Of a stretch of DNA of 44,209 nucleotides, positions 19,215 through 28,005 are shown piece by piece. This DNA comes from Arcobacter sp. (GTDB lineage: Bacteria > Acidobacteriota > Terriglobia > Bryobacterales > Bryobacteraceae), in contig DYJN01000007.1 of NCBI GenBank assembly GCA_020723085.1, forward strand, positions 44,395 through 88,603, read 5' to 3'. Under the pieces are notes generated by a model that was not told the DNA's origin, searched no databases, and saw only the letters and a list, made by a program, of their open reading frames with translations. Within the stretch, counting starts at the first letter, position 1, and each line of letters begins with the position of its first letter. The position numbers were made by a program, and so were the translations under genes.

Positions 19215-20690
19215 TCAGTCCCCGCTGACGGCAACGGATTCCCGGGCGGGTTCCGAACCGGTGCGCGCCTTCTGATCGGCCACGAACTGTTTCCGTTTGG
19301 CGCGCAGGCTGAGGTACTCGCGCGCCTCCTTGTAAAGCCGCTTCACGTCGCCGTTGAGCACGGCTTTGGCCACGACCCGGAAGGCGGCCTTCGGGCGGTA
19401 ATAATATTCGTCGTAGAACCGCTGCACCCAATCGACGAGCTCGGCGCGGTCGAGCCCCGGATAGACGATGTTGGGAAGCTGATGGCCGCTCTCGTCGGTC
19501 ATCGAGACGCCGAGCTGGATGAGCCCGTTCTTCTGCGCGTGATCGTAAAATTCGGTGCCCGGATACGGATGGGCGATCGAGACCTGGATGGTCTCGGTGT
19601 CGAGTTCCTTGGCGAATTCGATGGTGCGGCGGATGGACTCGCGCGTTTCTCCCGGCAACCCGACGATGTAGTCGGCGTGGATGGTGAGACCGAGCTTGTG
19701 AGCGTTTTTCGTGAAACGGCGCGCCATCTCGACGGTGGCGCCCTTCTTGATGTTTTTCAGGATCTGCGGGTCGCCGGACTCGTAGCCGACGATGAGGAGG
19801 CGCGCGCCGGCGTCCTTCATCGCCGCCAAGGTGTCGTAGTCGGTGGTGACGCGCGAGGTGCAGGACCAGGTGACGCCGAGAGGCGCCAGCTTTTTGCACA
19901 GCTCGATGGTGCGGGCGCCCTTGTAGTTGAAGGTGTCGTCGTCGAAGAAGATCTCCTTGAGTCCGGGGAAGTTCTCTTTCGCCCATTGCACTTCGGCGGC
20001 GACGTCATCGACTGAACGGAGGCGCCAGCGGTGGCCGGAGTGCGTCTGCGGCCAGAGGCAGAAGGTGCACATGGCGGGGCAGCCGCGCGAGGTGTAGAGG
20101 CTGATGAACGGGTTCAGCAGGAACGGGACGTTGTAGCGGCGGAAGTCGAGATCGCGCTTGTAGACTTTGGTGACCCAGGGCAGGGCGTCGAGGTTCTCGA
20201 TGTAGGGGGCTTCGGGATTGTGGACGAAGGATCCGTTCTTCCGGAAGCTGGCGCCGGGGATCTCTTCGAGGGGCTTGCCGTTGGCGCAATCGACGATCTG
20301 ATGATCGAACTCGCGGCGGATGACGAAATCGATGGCCGTGTGCGCGAGCGCCTTCTCGGGCTCGGTGGTGACGGGAGGTCCGACGAAGCAGACCTTCAGC
20401 TTCGGGTTGGAGTCCTTCATCATCGCCGCCATGCGGACGTCGACGTCGAAGCCCGGGGTGGAAGTGAACAGGACGAGGAGTTCAAACTCCTTCGCCATCT
20501 GAACGGTCTGCTCGATGGAGATGCGGTGCGGGGGCGCGTCGACGACCTTCGAGTCCGGAAGCATGCCGGCGGGGTAGCAGAGCCACACCGGATACCAGTA
20601 GGATTCGATTTCGCGCGTGGCCGGCCACCGGGAGCTGGCGCCGCCGTCGAAGCCCTCGAAGGAGGGCGGATTCAGAAAGAGGGTTCTCAT
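19215..20690 (-). CDS. hpnJ: Hopanoid-associated radical SAM protein HpnJ
   Basis: This 491-residue B12-binding-type radical SAM protein resembles HpnJ, which converts the hopanoid glucosamine headgroup into the cyclitol ether. It starts with MRTLFLNPPSFEGFDGG. The N-terminal third has a B12-binding-like fold (about 35-140) with VDAPPHRIS and LLVLFTSTPGFDVD. The radical SAM cluster is CPAMCTFC (C204, C208, C211), and downstream are IFFDDDTFNYKG, GYESGDPQILKNIKKG and HADYIVGLPGE. I chose ATG 20690 because the 11 upstream residues are not family-like. It is the first gene of the hopanoid unit, 70 bases after the malectin regulator on the same strand. The deacetylase HpnK is not in the window. 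Confidence 0.87.
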   Translation of the reverse strand: MRTLFLNPPSFEGFDGGASSRWPATREIESYWYPVWLCYPAGMLPDSKVVDAPPHRISIEQTVQMAKEFELLVLFTSTPGFDVDVRMAAMMKDSNPKLKVCFVGPPVTTEPEKALAHTAIDFVIRREFDHQIVDCANGKPLEEIPGASFRKNGSFVHNPEAPYIENLDALPWVTKVYKRDLDFRRYNVPFLLNPFISLYTSRGCPAMCTFCLWPQTHSGHRWRLRSVDDVAAEVQWAKENFPGLKEIFFDDDTFNYKGARTIELCKKLAPLGVTWSCTSRVTTDYDTLAAMKDAGARLLIVGYESGDPQILKNIKKGATVEMARRFTKNAHKLGLTIHADYIVGLPGETRESIRRTIEFAKELDTETIQVSIAHPYPGTEFYDHAQKNGLIQLGVSMTDESGHQLPNIVYPGLDRAELVDWVQRFYDEYYYRPKAAFRVVAKAVLNGDVKRLYKEAREYLSLRAKRKQFVADQKARTGSEPARESVAVSGD

Positions 20691-20760
20691 GCCTTCGGCC
20701 TCAGGACGGGATTTAGGGGCCAAAGTTCCATTCTACCAGTCTGATAAAGTGCGCCACCAG

Positions 20761-22338
20761 CTATTTCCGAGGGCGCCCGGCCGGGCGGGCGCGTTCTTCG
20801 TCGAGGATTTCGAGAGCGTTGAGGAAGGCGTAGTTGCGGCCGGGGACGAGTTGCAGGCTGAGCTTGCCATTGGGGGTGGGGCGCAGTCCCCGATAGGCCT
20901 TCCGCAGGGCGCGGAAGGCGCCGCCGGCTTCGCGGTAGACGTCGAGTTCGCGCTCGAGCAGGACGCCGTTGCAAAGGATGTCGAACAGGCGGCTGCCCGC
21001 GCCGCCGCCTCCTGCCCGGCTGCCGAACCAGGTTTCGGCGAAATGGAAGATGGCGGTGTAGGTGGAATCCGGCGGCACAGGGATGGTATAGGTGAGGCGG
21101 CCGTAGCGCTCTCCCCGGTAAAGTTCGGGGTCGGCGGTGCCCTGGATGGGTTCGATCCGCTTGACGAGTTTGCCGCCGAAGAAGAAGCGGTCGGACGACC
21201 ACATATAGCCAGAGGAGTCTGTGTAAGGCTGTTCGCGGGCGGCAATGCGGATCGGGCGCAGGCGCCCGGGGGTGCCAGGGACGACGGAGAGCGCCGACAG
21301 GAGGGGCGAGCCTCCCAGCGGAGTGAAGGCCAGGTGGAGGAAGCCGTCCGCGGCGGGCGTGATGTCTTTCCAGGTTCTGGCCACGACAACCTGTCCGGCG
21401 CCCGCCTCGGTCATGATATCGAACTCCTCAAGCACGGGCGCGCCATTGATCCAGATGCGGAAGGTGCGGACGTTGTCGGCGCCCGAGCGCAGCACGGGTT
21501 CGGCGAACCAGAGAGTCACTTCGTAGGCGCCAGCCTTGAGGGGAATGTCGTAGCGGAACTGGCCCTCGCGCCAGGTGCGGAACAGGGCGGGGGTGAGCGT
21601 GCCGGCCACGTCGAGCGTGGGCTCTGAAGCCGCTTTGCCTCCTTTGAAATACCGGTCCGAGTACCAGACGAGCCCGTCGCTGTCGCGAATCGACTCGGCG
21701 CTGCCGGCTGCGATGCGGATCTCGCCCACGGTGGCGGCGGCCGCCAAATTGACGGGCTGAGATGGCGGTTGCGCCCCGGCATCCCGGGCGCGGGCGGGAC
21801 TCCGCTGCCAGAGGAAGAGGGCGGCGCCGGAGGCGAGTATGAGAACGGCTGCCGCCACCGCCAGCCAGAGGGTGCGGCGGGAACGGCGGGGCTGCGGGGT
21901 GTCTGGCTGTGCGGTGCGATCCGCGGGATGCGCGCGCTCCGCTTCGGCAATGGAAGGGGACGCGAGGCGGTGGAAGCGGGGGACGTAGGCGCCCAGGGGG
22001 AGTTCGATCTGAATGGCGTGGTTGCGGCCCTCGGATTCGTAGTATTCTTTGAGCCGCTTTCGGAGGCGGTGCGCTTCCACGCGAACGATCGAGTCCCGTT
22101 TCTGATCGAAGCTTGCGGGGCGGCCCAAGGCCTCGACGGCGATGTTGTATTCCTTGATCTGTTCGGCGCTGCCCGCGAAGTATTTCTCACAGATGTAGGT
22201 CAGCACCAGCCCGAGTGCCGGGGCTCGCTGAAACGCCTCGGACTGCAGCACGGCCTGCAGTTCTGCCCGCTCAGCCTGGAAAGCCTCCGGCTGAGGATTA
22301 CTGCGCGTGGAGGCGGCGGCTTCCGACACAACCCGCAC
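20761..22338 (-). CDS. ToxR-like membrane regulator with two malectin-like domains
   Basis: In the 525-residue protein, residues 25-123 form a winged-helix-type DNA-binding domain of the kind fused to TPR or cyclase modules in other bacteria. Key blocks are YICEKYFAGSAEQIKEYNIA, ALGRPASFDQKRDSIVRVEA and HRLRKRLKEYY. A Pro/Arg-rich linker leads to one membrane segment (about 157-178). Outside are two malectin-like carbohydrate-binding domains, about 205-355 (DGLVWYSDRYFKGG) and 360-515 (YMWSSDRFFFGG). This layout, DNA-binding inside and sugar-binding outside, is that of a one-component membrane sensor. The start is GTG 22338. It is divergent from a TonB-dependent receptor. Ligand and target genes are not known. 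Confidence 0.75.
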   Translation of the reverse strand: MRVVSEAAASTRSNPQPEAFQAERAELQAVLQSEAFQRAPALGLVLTYICEKYFAGSAEQIKEYNIAVEALGRPASFDQKRDSIVRVEAHRLRKRLKEYYESEGRNHAIQIELPLGAYVPRFHRLASPSIAEAERAHPADRTAQPDTPQPRRSRRTLWLAVAAAVLILASGAALFLWQRSPARARDAGAQPPSQPVNLAAAATVGEIRIAAGSAESIRDSDGLVWYSDRYFKGGKAASEPTLDVAGTLTPALFRTWREGQFRYDIPLKAGAYEVTLWFAEPVLRSGADNVRTFRIWINGAPVLEEFDIMTEAGAGQVVVARTWKDITPAADGFLHLAFTPLGGSPLLSALSVVPGTPGRLRPIRIAAREQPYTDSSGYMWSSDRFFFGGKLVKRIEPIQGTADPELYRGERYGRLTYTIPVPPDSTYTAIFHFAETWFGSRAGGGGAGSRLFDILCNGVLLERELDVYREAGGAFRALRKAYRGLRPTPNGKLSLQLVPGRNYAFLNALEILDEERARPAGRPRK

Positions 22339-22378
22339 TATAGCATTGATTCGAGTGAACGTAAACCGTTGGGGCGCA

Positions 22379-22469
22379 GTTACACAGGAGCGGCGAGGTC
22401 GTGTAACGCATTTGATAGAAAAGGACTAGTGCTTTGTAACGTAAGCGGTCCCGCATGTGGTAACCGCTT
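22379..22469. promoter_or_regulatory. Divergent regulatory region with TGTAAC motifs, promoter and inverted repeat
   Basis: Between the malectin regulator (-) and the TonB receptor (+) TGTAAC occurs at 22402-22407 and 22435-22440 on the plus strand and at 22379-22384 on the minus strand. The plus copies are 33 bases apart, about three helical turns. A promoter-like pair TTGATA (22412-22417) and TGTAAC (22435-22440) with 17-base spacing points rightward. An inverted repeat AAGCGGT/ACCGCTT (22443-22449 with 22463-22469) follows. It fits an operator region for the adjacent regulator, but this is inferred. Confidence 0.4.
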
Positions 22470-22560
22470 TAGCCTTCCCGTTCAGAAGTAATAGCATTAG
22501 GCTAATCTAGCTGCCGAACGACGAGGCGGCTGAGTCAGATTTTTCTTGCATGAGGTTTCG

Positions 22561-25500
22561 ATGAAAGAAAGATCGCGTCAATCCATCCTGTCCAGGCTGA
22601 GCGGGCTGGGCGCGGCAATGCTGGTGCTATATGCAGGACTTGCAGGGCTTCAGGCTCAGATCATCACAGGCAGTCTGACAGGGATCGTCATGGACAGCTC
22701 ATCGGCTGTGGTGCCCGGTGCGACGGTGACCATGACCAACGAGAGGTCCGGGGACATCCGGCGAACGACGACGAATTCAGAAGGCTACTTCTCGATCTCG
22801 GGCGTGTTGCCGGGGTCGTATACGGTGAGCATCGAGATGCAGGGCTTCCAGTCCTACAGGGCGGAAAAGGTGACCTTCAACGCCGGCGACCGGCGGACGC
22901 TGGGCGAGGTGGTTCTGCAGTTGGCCACCACGGGCACGGAAGTCAGCGTGACGGCGGTGCTGGAGGAGCTGACCCCGGTGGACACGGGCGAGAAGAACGT
23001 GGTGCTCACGCAGCAGCAGATGCAGGACGTGGCCATCGTCGGGCGGAGCGCGGCGGAGTTCATCAAGATCCTGCCGGGCATGGCGGCGATCAGCCGGGGG
23101 GTGGAGAACCGCCCGGGGTTCAACGGGGAGAACATCGGCATCAACGGCAACGGCGACGGCGGCAAGCAGAGCACGATCGGGAACTTCTCGGCCAACGGGA
23201 CGCGTCCGGAGGCGCTGGACATCGTGGCCGACGGCGCGCATGTGAGCGATCCGGGATGCAACTGCGCCAATCCGGTGAACCCGAATCCGGAGATGATCGA
23301 GGAGTTCAAGGTGCAGCAGTCGAACTTCGGGGCGGAGAACGCGAAGGGCCCGGTGGTGCTGAACTCGATCACGAAGGCGGGCGGGCGCGATTTCCACGGC
23401 AGCGCGTATCTGTACGCCCGTCATTATTCGATGAACGCCAACGACTGGCTGAACAACGCGCAAGGCACGGACGCCCGCACGGGCAAGCCGGTGGCGGGGC
23501 GTCCGAACAACAAGTACTTTTTCCCCGGCGGCACGTTCAGCGGTCCGGTGCTGCTGCCCGGGACGAATTTCAACCGCAACCGGGACAAGATGTTCTTCTT
23601 CACCGGGTATGAGAACTTCCGGCAGACGATCGACACCGGGCTGTTGCGGTCGGTGGTGCACACGGAGGCGATGCGGCAGGGCGATTTCTCGGACACGGCG
23701 TATCTGGACAAGCTGCGCAACGCCGCCGGCATCGCCGCCACCCCGCTGAAGGCGGAGCGGTATCCGGGCGGGCGGATTCCCGCCAGCCAACTCGATCCGG
23801 GCATGGCGAACCTGCTGAAGCTGACGCCGCTGCCGAACACGGATCCGGCGGGCGCGGGCAACGGCTACAACTGGGCGAAGGTGCTGGTGATTGATCAGAA
23901 CATGTGGCAGAGCCTGAGCCGCGTCGACTACAACATCAGCGACAACACGAAGCTGTTCGTGCGCTACAACCGGCAGAACGAGCTGCAGCCGTTCCCGATC
24001 ATGCTGTGGTGGCGCAACGCCGGATCGGTGCCGCTGCCGACGCCGATCGAGGGCAAGAACCGCACCGACAGCATCTCGTTCAACTTCACGAAGGTGCTTT
24101 CGCCGACGCTGACCAACGAGACGGTGTTCGGCTATACGTTCGTCGACTTCCCGAACTCGTATCAGGACTACAACAAGATGACGCGGGCGGCGAACAACTT
24201 CCCGTACAAAGGCATCTTCAAGCAGGACGACAAGATTCCGGCGTTCTGGACGTGGTCGGCGCCCACCGCGGGCATCTACTCGACCGGAGGGTTCGATCCG
24301 ATCCTGTTCGCCACCAAGCACCTGGTGACGCTGACCGATACGGTGAGCAAGGTGACCGGGACGCACACGATGAAGTTCGGCGGCTACTACGGCTACATCC
24401 GGAACAATCAGCCGGGCAACGCGAACTCGAACGGGCAGATGATCTTCGACACGTGGGCGGGCGCGAGCACGGGCAACGTCCTGGGCGACTACGTGACGGG
24501 CATTGTGGTGCAGTACAGCGAGTCGACCAAGCAGATTGCGCGGGACATCAAGTGGAACGAGCTGGCGTTCTTCGCGCAGGACAGCTGGAAGGTGACGCCG
24601 CGCTTCACCCTGGAATACGGGCTGCGGATTCAGCACATGCAGCCCTGGACGGCGCGCAACGGGATCGGCATCGCCACCTGGGTGCCGTCGGCATATGATC
24701 CCAACGCGCCGTCGTCGGCTCTGCCGGGCATCTTGTGGCACGCCAAAGACAAGACCGTGCCGCTGGCGGGCTGGCAGACGCGGGCGTTATATTACTCGCC
24801 GCGCGCCGGCTTCGCGTGGGACATTTTCGGCAAAGGCAAGACGGTGCTCCGGGGCGGCTACGGGATGTTCTATTACCATGATCCGCAGCTAGCCGCCGAC
24901 GCGATGGACATGCCGGCGGGGGTGAGGAACACCTCGGTCTGCTGCGGGGTGACGCTGCCGCAGATCGACGCCACGGCGACGCAGGGCTCGCTGGCGTTCG
25001 GCGGCACGGCGGTGGACGGGCGCGACGACCGCCAGCCGCGGACGCAGAGCTACAGCTTCACGATCAGCCAGCGGCTGCCGAGCCGCACGCTGCTGGAGGT
25101 CAGCTATGTGGGCAACAAGTCCGATCACCTGATCAACAGCGGCTTCCAGAACATCAACCGGGTGCCGGTCGGCGCGATGCTGAACGATCCCGGCGGGGAC
25201 ACCAACGCCTACCGGGTGCTGAGGAACTTCCAGGATCTGAACGTGCCGAGCCACGCGTCGTACTCGAACTACAACTCGCTGCAGGTGTTCGGCACCAAGC
25301 AGGCGGGCTGGTCCAACTTCACGCTGGCCTACACGTGGTCGAAGGCGATGGGCATCGTCACGAGCCCGATCAAGGCGCTGCCGGAAGCGATCAAGGAGAA
25401 CTACGGGCCGCTGAGCTTCGACAGGACGCACGTTCTGGCGGCGAGCTATGTGCTGAACATTCCGGACGTGGTGAAGACGGGCAACCTGCTGGCCAAAGGC

Positions 25501-26049
25501 ATCGCCAACGGCTGGCAGATCTCGGGCATCGTGCAGGCGACCAGCGGGGTCAACATCTGGCAGAACACCTCCAATAACTTCGCGTTCCAGGCGCCGTCGA
25601 AAATCCGGCCGGGCAACAACATGAGCTCGATGGAAGTGACCGGCACGAACGCCTGGGCGCTCAGCCCGATCCTCGTTTGCGACCCACGGGCCAACCTGGG
25701 GCCGAACCAGTACATGAACGCGGCCTGCTTCGCGCCGCCGATCGCGGGGCAGAACGGGCAGCTCGGCGTGAACGGGCCCACGGTGATGCCGTATTTCCGC
25801 GGGCCGGGGTTCTTCAACACGGACCTCTCCGTGTTCAAGAACTTCCGTTGGGGCGAGTCGAGGAACGTGCAGTTCCGCTTCTCGGCGTACAACATGCCCA
25901 ACCATCCGAACGTGTCTTTCGTCAACAACGATCAGAACCTCAGGATGACGATGGACGCAGCCGGGCGCGTCACGAACCGGCGCTTCGGCTATGCGGATTC
26001 CAAGGTGGGCCGGCGCATCGTGCAGCTGGGCGTGCGGTTCCTGTTCTGA
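22561..26049 (+). CDS. TonB-dependent receptor, Oar-like, with carboxypeptidase-regulatory-like domain
   Basis: The 1162-residue outer membrane protein has a signal peptide (about 1-32) and an N-terminal Ig-like CarboxypepD-reg domain (about 35-120) with GSLTGIVMDSSSAVVPGATV and GYFSISGVLPGSYTV. A plug domain (about 125-260; GRSAAEFIKILPGM, FSANGTRPEALDIVADGA) and a long beta-barrel follow. The end VQLGVRFLF is a typical outer-membrane C-terminus with terminal Phe. Such Oar-like receptors are abundant in acidobacteria and are linked to import of glycans or peptides. ATG 22561 is chosen because GAGG lies six bases upstream; the longer TTG start would add five residues. The malectin regulator is divergent. 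The substrate is unknown. Confidence 0.9.
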   Translation: MKERSRQSILSRLSGLGAAMLVLYAGLAGLQAQIITGSLTGIVMDSSSAVVPGATVTMTNERSGDIRRTTTNSEGYFSISGVLPGSYTVSIEMQGFQSYRAEKVTFNAGDRRTLGEVVLQLATTGTEVSVTAVLEELTPVDTGEKNVVLTQQQMQDVAIVGRSAAEFIKILPGMAAISRGVENRPGFNGENIGINGNGDGGKQSTIGNFSANGTRPEALDIVADGAHVSDPGCNCANPVNPNPEMIEEFKVQQSNFGAENAKGPVVLNSITKAGGRDFHGSAYLYARHYSMNANDWLNNAQGTDARTGKPVAGRPNNKYFFPGGTFSGPVLLPGTNFNRNRDKMFFFTGYENFRQTIDTGLLRSVVHTEAMRQGDFSDTAYLDKLRNAAGIAATPLKAERYPGGRIPASQLDPGMANLLKLTPLPNTDPAGAGNGYNWAKVLVIDQNMWQSLSRVDYNISDNTKLFVRYNRQNELQPFPIMLWWRNAGSVPLPTPIEGKNRTDSISFNFTKVLSPTLTNETVFGYTFVDFPNSYQDYNKMTRAANNFPYKGIFKQDDKIPAFWTWSAPTAGIYSTGGFDPILFATKHLVTLTDTVSKVTGTHTMKFGGYYGYIRNNQPGNANSNGQMIFDTWAGASTGNVLGDYVTGIVVQYSESTKQIARDIKWNELAFFAQDSWKVTPRFTLEYGLRIQHMQPWTARNGIGIATWVPSAYDPNAPSSALPGILWHAKDKTVPLAGWQTRALYYSPRAGFAWDIFGKGKTVLRGGYGMFYYHDPQLAADAMDMPAGVRNTSVCCGVTLPQIDATATQGSLAFGGTAVDGRDDRQPRTQSYSFTISQRLPSRTLLEVSYVGNKSDHLINSGFQNINRVPVGAMLNDPGGDTNAYRVLRNFQDLNVPSHASYSNYNSLQVFGTKQAGWSNFTLAYTWSKAMGIVTSPIKALPEAIKENYGPLSFDRTHVLAASYVLNIPDVVKTGNLLAKGIANGWQISGIVQATSGVNIWQNTSNNFAFQAPSKIRPGNNMSSMEVTGTNAWALSPILVCDPRANLGPNQYMNAACFAPPIAGQNGQLGVNGPTVMPYFRGPGFFNTDLSVFKNFRWGESRNVQFRFSAYNMPNHPNVSFVNNDQNLRMTMDAAGRVTNRRFGYADSKVGRRIVQLGVRFLF

Positions 26050-26065
26050 TCCTCCGCGGCTGAAT

Positions 26066-26107
26066 GGGCGCGGGCACGGCTCGATTGGCGCCGGGTCCGC
26101 GCCCTTT
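26066..26107 (+). terminator. Possible terminator after the TonB receptor
   Basis: A hairpin with an 8-bp outer stem GGGCGCGG/CCGCGCCC (26066-26073 with 26097-26104) and an inner CGGC/GCCG stem is followed by only three T. It starts 16 bases after the stop codon, so it may be a weak or Rho-assisted terminator. Confidence 0.5.
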
Positions 26108-26198
26108 CCCTGTAGGGGCGTCAAGCCGGCGCCGGGACGCGCGGCGGTTGTCCGTGCGGCGCCCGGGCGGTTGGCAGCGCCCGCGCCACGGAGGAAGG

Positions 26199-27611
26199 TC
26201 AGCGCCCTGGGGCGCCCTCGCGCAGGCGGATCAAACCACCTCTGCCGCCGCGTCCTGGGGTAGAGGCGGCCGACGTCGGGATTCCGGATCCCTGAGGCGG
26301 GGCGGGCACAGGAGCGGGAATTCCAGCATGGTCCAGGGCGGCCTGCGGAGAGGCTTCTGCGAGCTCTTTTGTTTTCCGGATTTCGAACCACGCCGCTGCG
26401 GCGCAGAGAAGGACGTAATAGAGATCGAAAGTCGTACGCGACAGAAACGTCGAGCCAACGGCGAAGACGCCCAAAGTGACCGCAATCATTTGGGGGATTG
26501 CCGCCTCCGCGGCGGCGCCCGCCCGGGAAAGGCGCCTGCCGGCGAGCCACGTCCGGATGATGCAGCTGAACAGGAGCCAGACGTAGATCAGGAAGGCGAA
26601 GATGCCGCTGTCGACCAGTATTTGCAGCCAGTTGTTGTGCAGCACCTTGCCGGCGTATTCGGCGGCATACTGCGGCGGCACGTATTTGAAGATCAGCCTC
26701 TGCTGGTTGGATTCCGTGAACCCAACGCCGAACAGCGGGTAGTCTTTCCATATTTTGGGTGCGGCTTTAGCCAGGTCGATTCTGCTTCTGGCAGAGGCTT
26801 CCATTTCGGGGCTCTTCAGCGTGGACATCCTGGAGCCCAAGGTGTCCCAGACCAGGTAGGCGATACCGGCTGCGGCGCCGGCCAGCATGAGCATGGCCAG
26901 CACCTTGCGGCGCTCGCTGAGCACGATCATCAGCAGCCCGGCGCCGGCAGCGAGGACGCCCCCCCGGCTGTGAGAGAACGCGACGGCGGCGAGGCTGCAG
27001 ACCGCCAGCGCCATGAAGCCCAGCCGGGCGAGTTTCCACGGCACCAGAAGCCGCGAGAACCAGCACAGGGGCACGGCCATGGCGAATGCCAGCGCCATGG
27101 TGTTGTTATCGCTGAGCATGCCGCCGTATCCTTCGCTGAATGCGACGCCGCCGCGGATCAGCCCCCACAACCCGAACTTCGATCCCAGCAGCCCGAGCGA
27201 CCCGGCGATGACCACCAGGAGCCAGCGCAGCCGGTCTTCAGTGGACACGATCAGGGGTATGACCAAGGCCATGAGGAGGATCCGGAGAAACTGTCCGTAG
27301 CGTTCGAAACACAGCGACGGATCCACGGCCACCACCACGGAGATGGTCACGACGAGCAGGAACAGCAGCAGGTTGCGCAGGATCGAATTCAGCACGAGCA
27401 GAGGCAGGCGTCTCAGTATCGCGGGCAGGTTGGAGAGCAGGGTCACCCCCGCCAGCAGAAACGAATACCGGTTCGGGCCGGCCCAGGAGAGGATGTCGGG
27501 CCGCATCATTGCAAACCAGTAATAGCCGTACAGGCCGAGAACCGGCCGCAGGGGGGAGAGCAGGCAGATGCCGATGACGGTGGAGATGACGATCAGGAAG
27601 CGAATGCCCAT
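26199..27611 (-). CDS. O-antigen ligase-like protein (exosortase-associated O-glycosylation ligase type)
   Basis: This 470-residue polytopic protein has about ten membrane segments. It begins with MGIRFLIVISTVIGICLLSPLRP, and RPVLGLYGYYWFAMMRPDILSW is similar in pattern to the exosortase A-associated ligases (PEP_O_lig type), as are SDNNTMALAFAMAVPL (167-182), AFSHSRGG (211-218) and the large loop with VLHNNWLQILVDSG (323-336), where H325 may be the key residue of Wzy/WaaL proteins. The C-terminal 50 residues are a Pro/Gly/Arg-rich cytoplasmic tail. It would transfer or polymerise a lipid-linked glycan on the outer face of the inner membrane. It stands alone and convergent with the TonB receptor. 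The PEP-CTERM protein at 5582 is a conceivable client. Confidence 0.8.
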   Translation of the reverse strand: MGIRFLIVISTVIGICLLSPLRPVLGLYGYYWFAMMRPDILSWAGPNRYSFLLAGVTLLSNLPAILRRLPLLVLNSILRNLLLFLLVVTISVVVAVDPSLCFERYGQFLRILLMALVIPLIVSTEDRLRWLLVVIAGSLGLLGSKFGLWGLIRGGVAFSEGYGGMLSDNNTMALAFAMAVPLCWFSRLLVPWKLARLGFMALAVCSLAAVAFSHSRGGVLAAGAGLLMIVLSERRKVLAMLMLAGAAAGIAYLVWDTLGSRMSTLKSPEMEASARSRIDLAKAAPKIWKDYPLFGVGFTESNQQRLIFKYVPPQYAAEYAGKVLHNNWLQILVDSGIFAFLIYVWLLFSCIIRTWLAGRRLSRAGAAAEAAIPQMIAVTLGVFAVGSTFLSRTTFDLYYVLLCAAAAWFEIRKTKELAEASPQAALDHAGIPAPVPAPPQGSGIPTSAASTPGRGGRGGLIRLREGAPGR

Positions 27612-27892
27612 GAGTGCCGCGCGCCCGTTCCCTCAATCTAACACGGCGCCGTGCGGCGGGTCGCCGGAACCGGGCAGGCGCGTGCGCCGGCCCGGCAAGG
27701 CGGCCGGAAGCCGCAGCCCGCGGCGGACTCCGTCCGCCGCCTCGTAAAGTGCAGCGGGGGCGCGCTTGCGGGGAGCCGGTTCCAGGCGGCAAACCGCTGC
27801 ACAGGTTTCGCCCGGCTCGTTTCCCTCGTGTAACCGGGGCACTAGATCTTGGGCCATTGCGGGTCTCAGGCCAAAATGTGCCGTCGAGGGTC
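27612..27892. other. Intergenic stretch between the ligase and smc
   Basis: A divergent gap with no convincing gene. Frames through it are Arg-rich and lack a ribosome binding site. The smc promoter starts at its right end. I see no RNA gene. Confidence 0.5.
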
Positions 27893-27921
27893 TTGCTTTG
27901 GTCAACGTTTCGGTGTATGCT
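27893..27921 (+). promoter_or_regulatory. Sigma-70-type promoter of smc
   Basis: TTGCTT (27893-27898) and TATGCT (27916-27921) with an optimal 17-base spacer match the housekeeping consensus at 4/6 and 4/6. The transcript would begin near 27928, about 78 bases before the chosen smc start. Confidence 0.6.
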
Positions 27922-28005
27922 CGAAAATAACCTGCCCCCCGAGTGGCCGTGCCCTATGCGCACGCGTCCAATTCAGAAAGTGAATCGAAGAAGAGGATTC
28001 CGGCT

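Noticed and set aside
22777-24741. A 654-residue minus-strand frame within the TonB receptor
   Set aside because: Arg/His/Val-rich without motifs, entirely inside a well-supported gene on the other strand.
26064-27641. 525-residue plus-strand frame after the TonB receptor
   Set aside because: His/Gln/Asp-rich antisense of the polytopic ligase gene, with no ribosome binding site.
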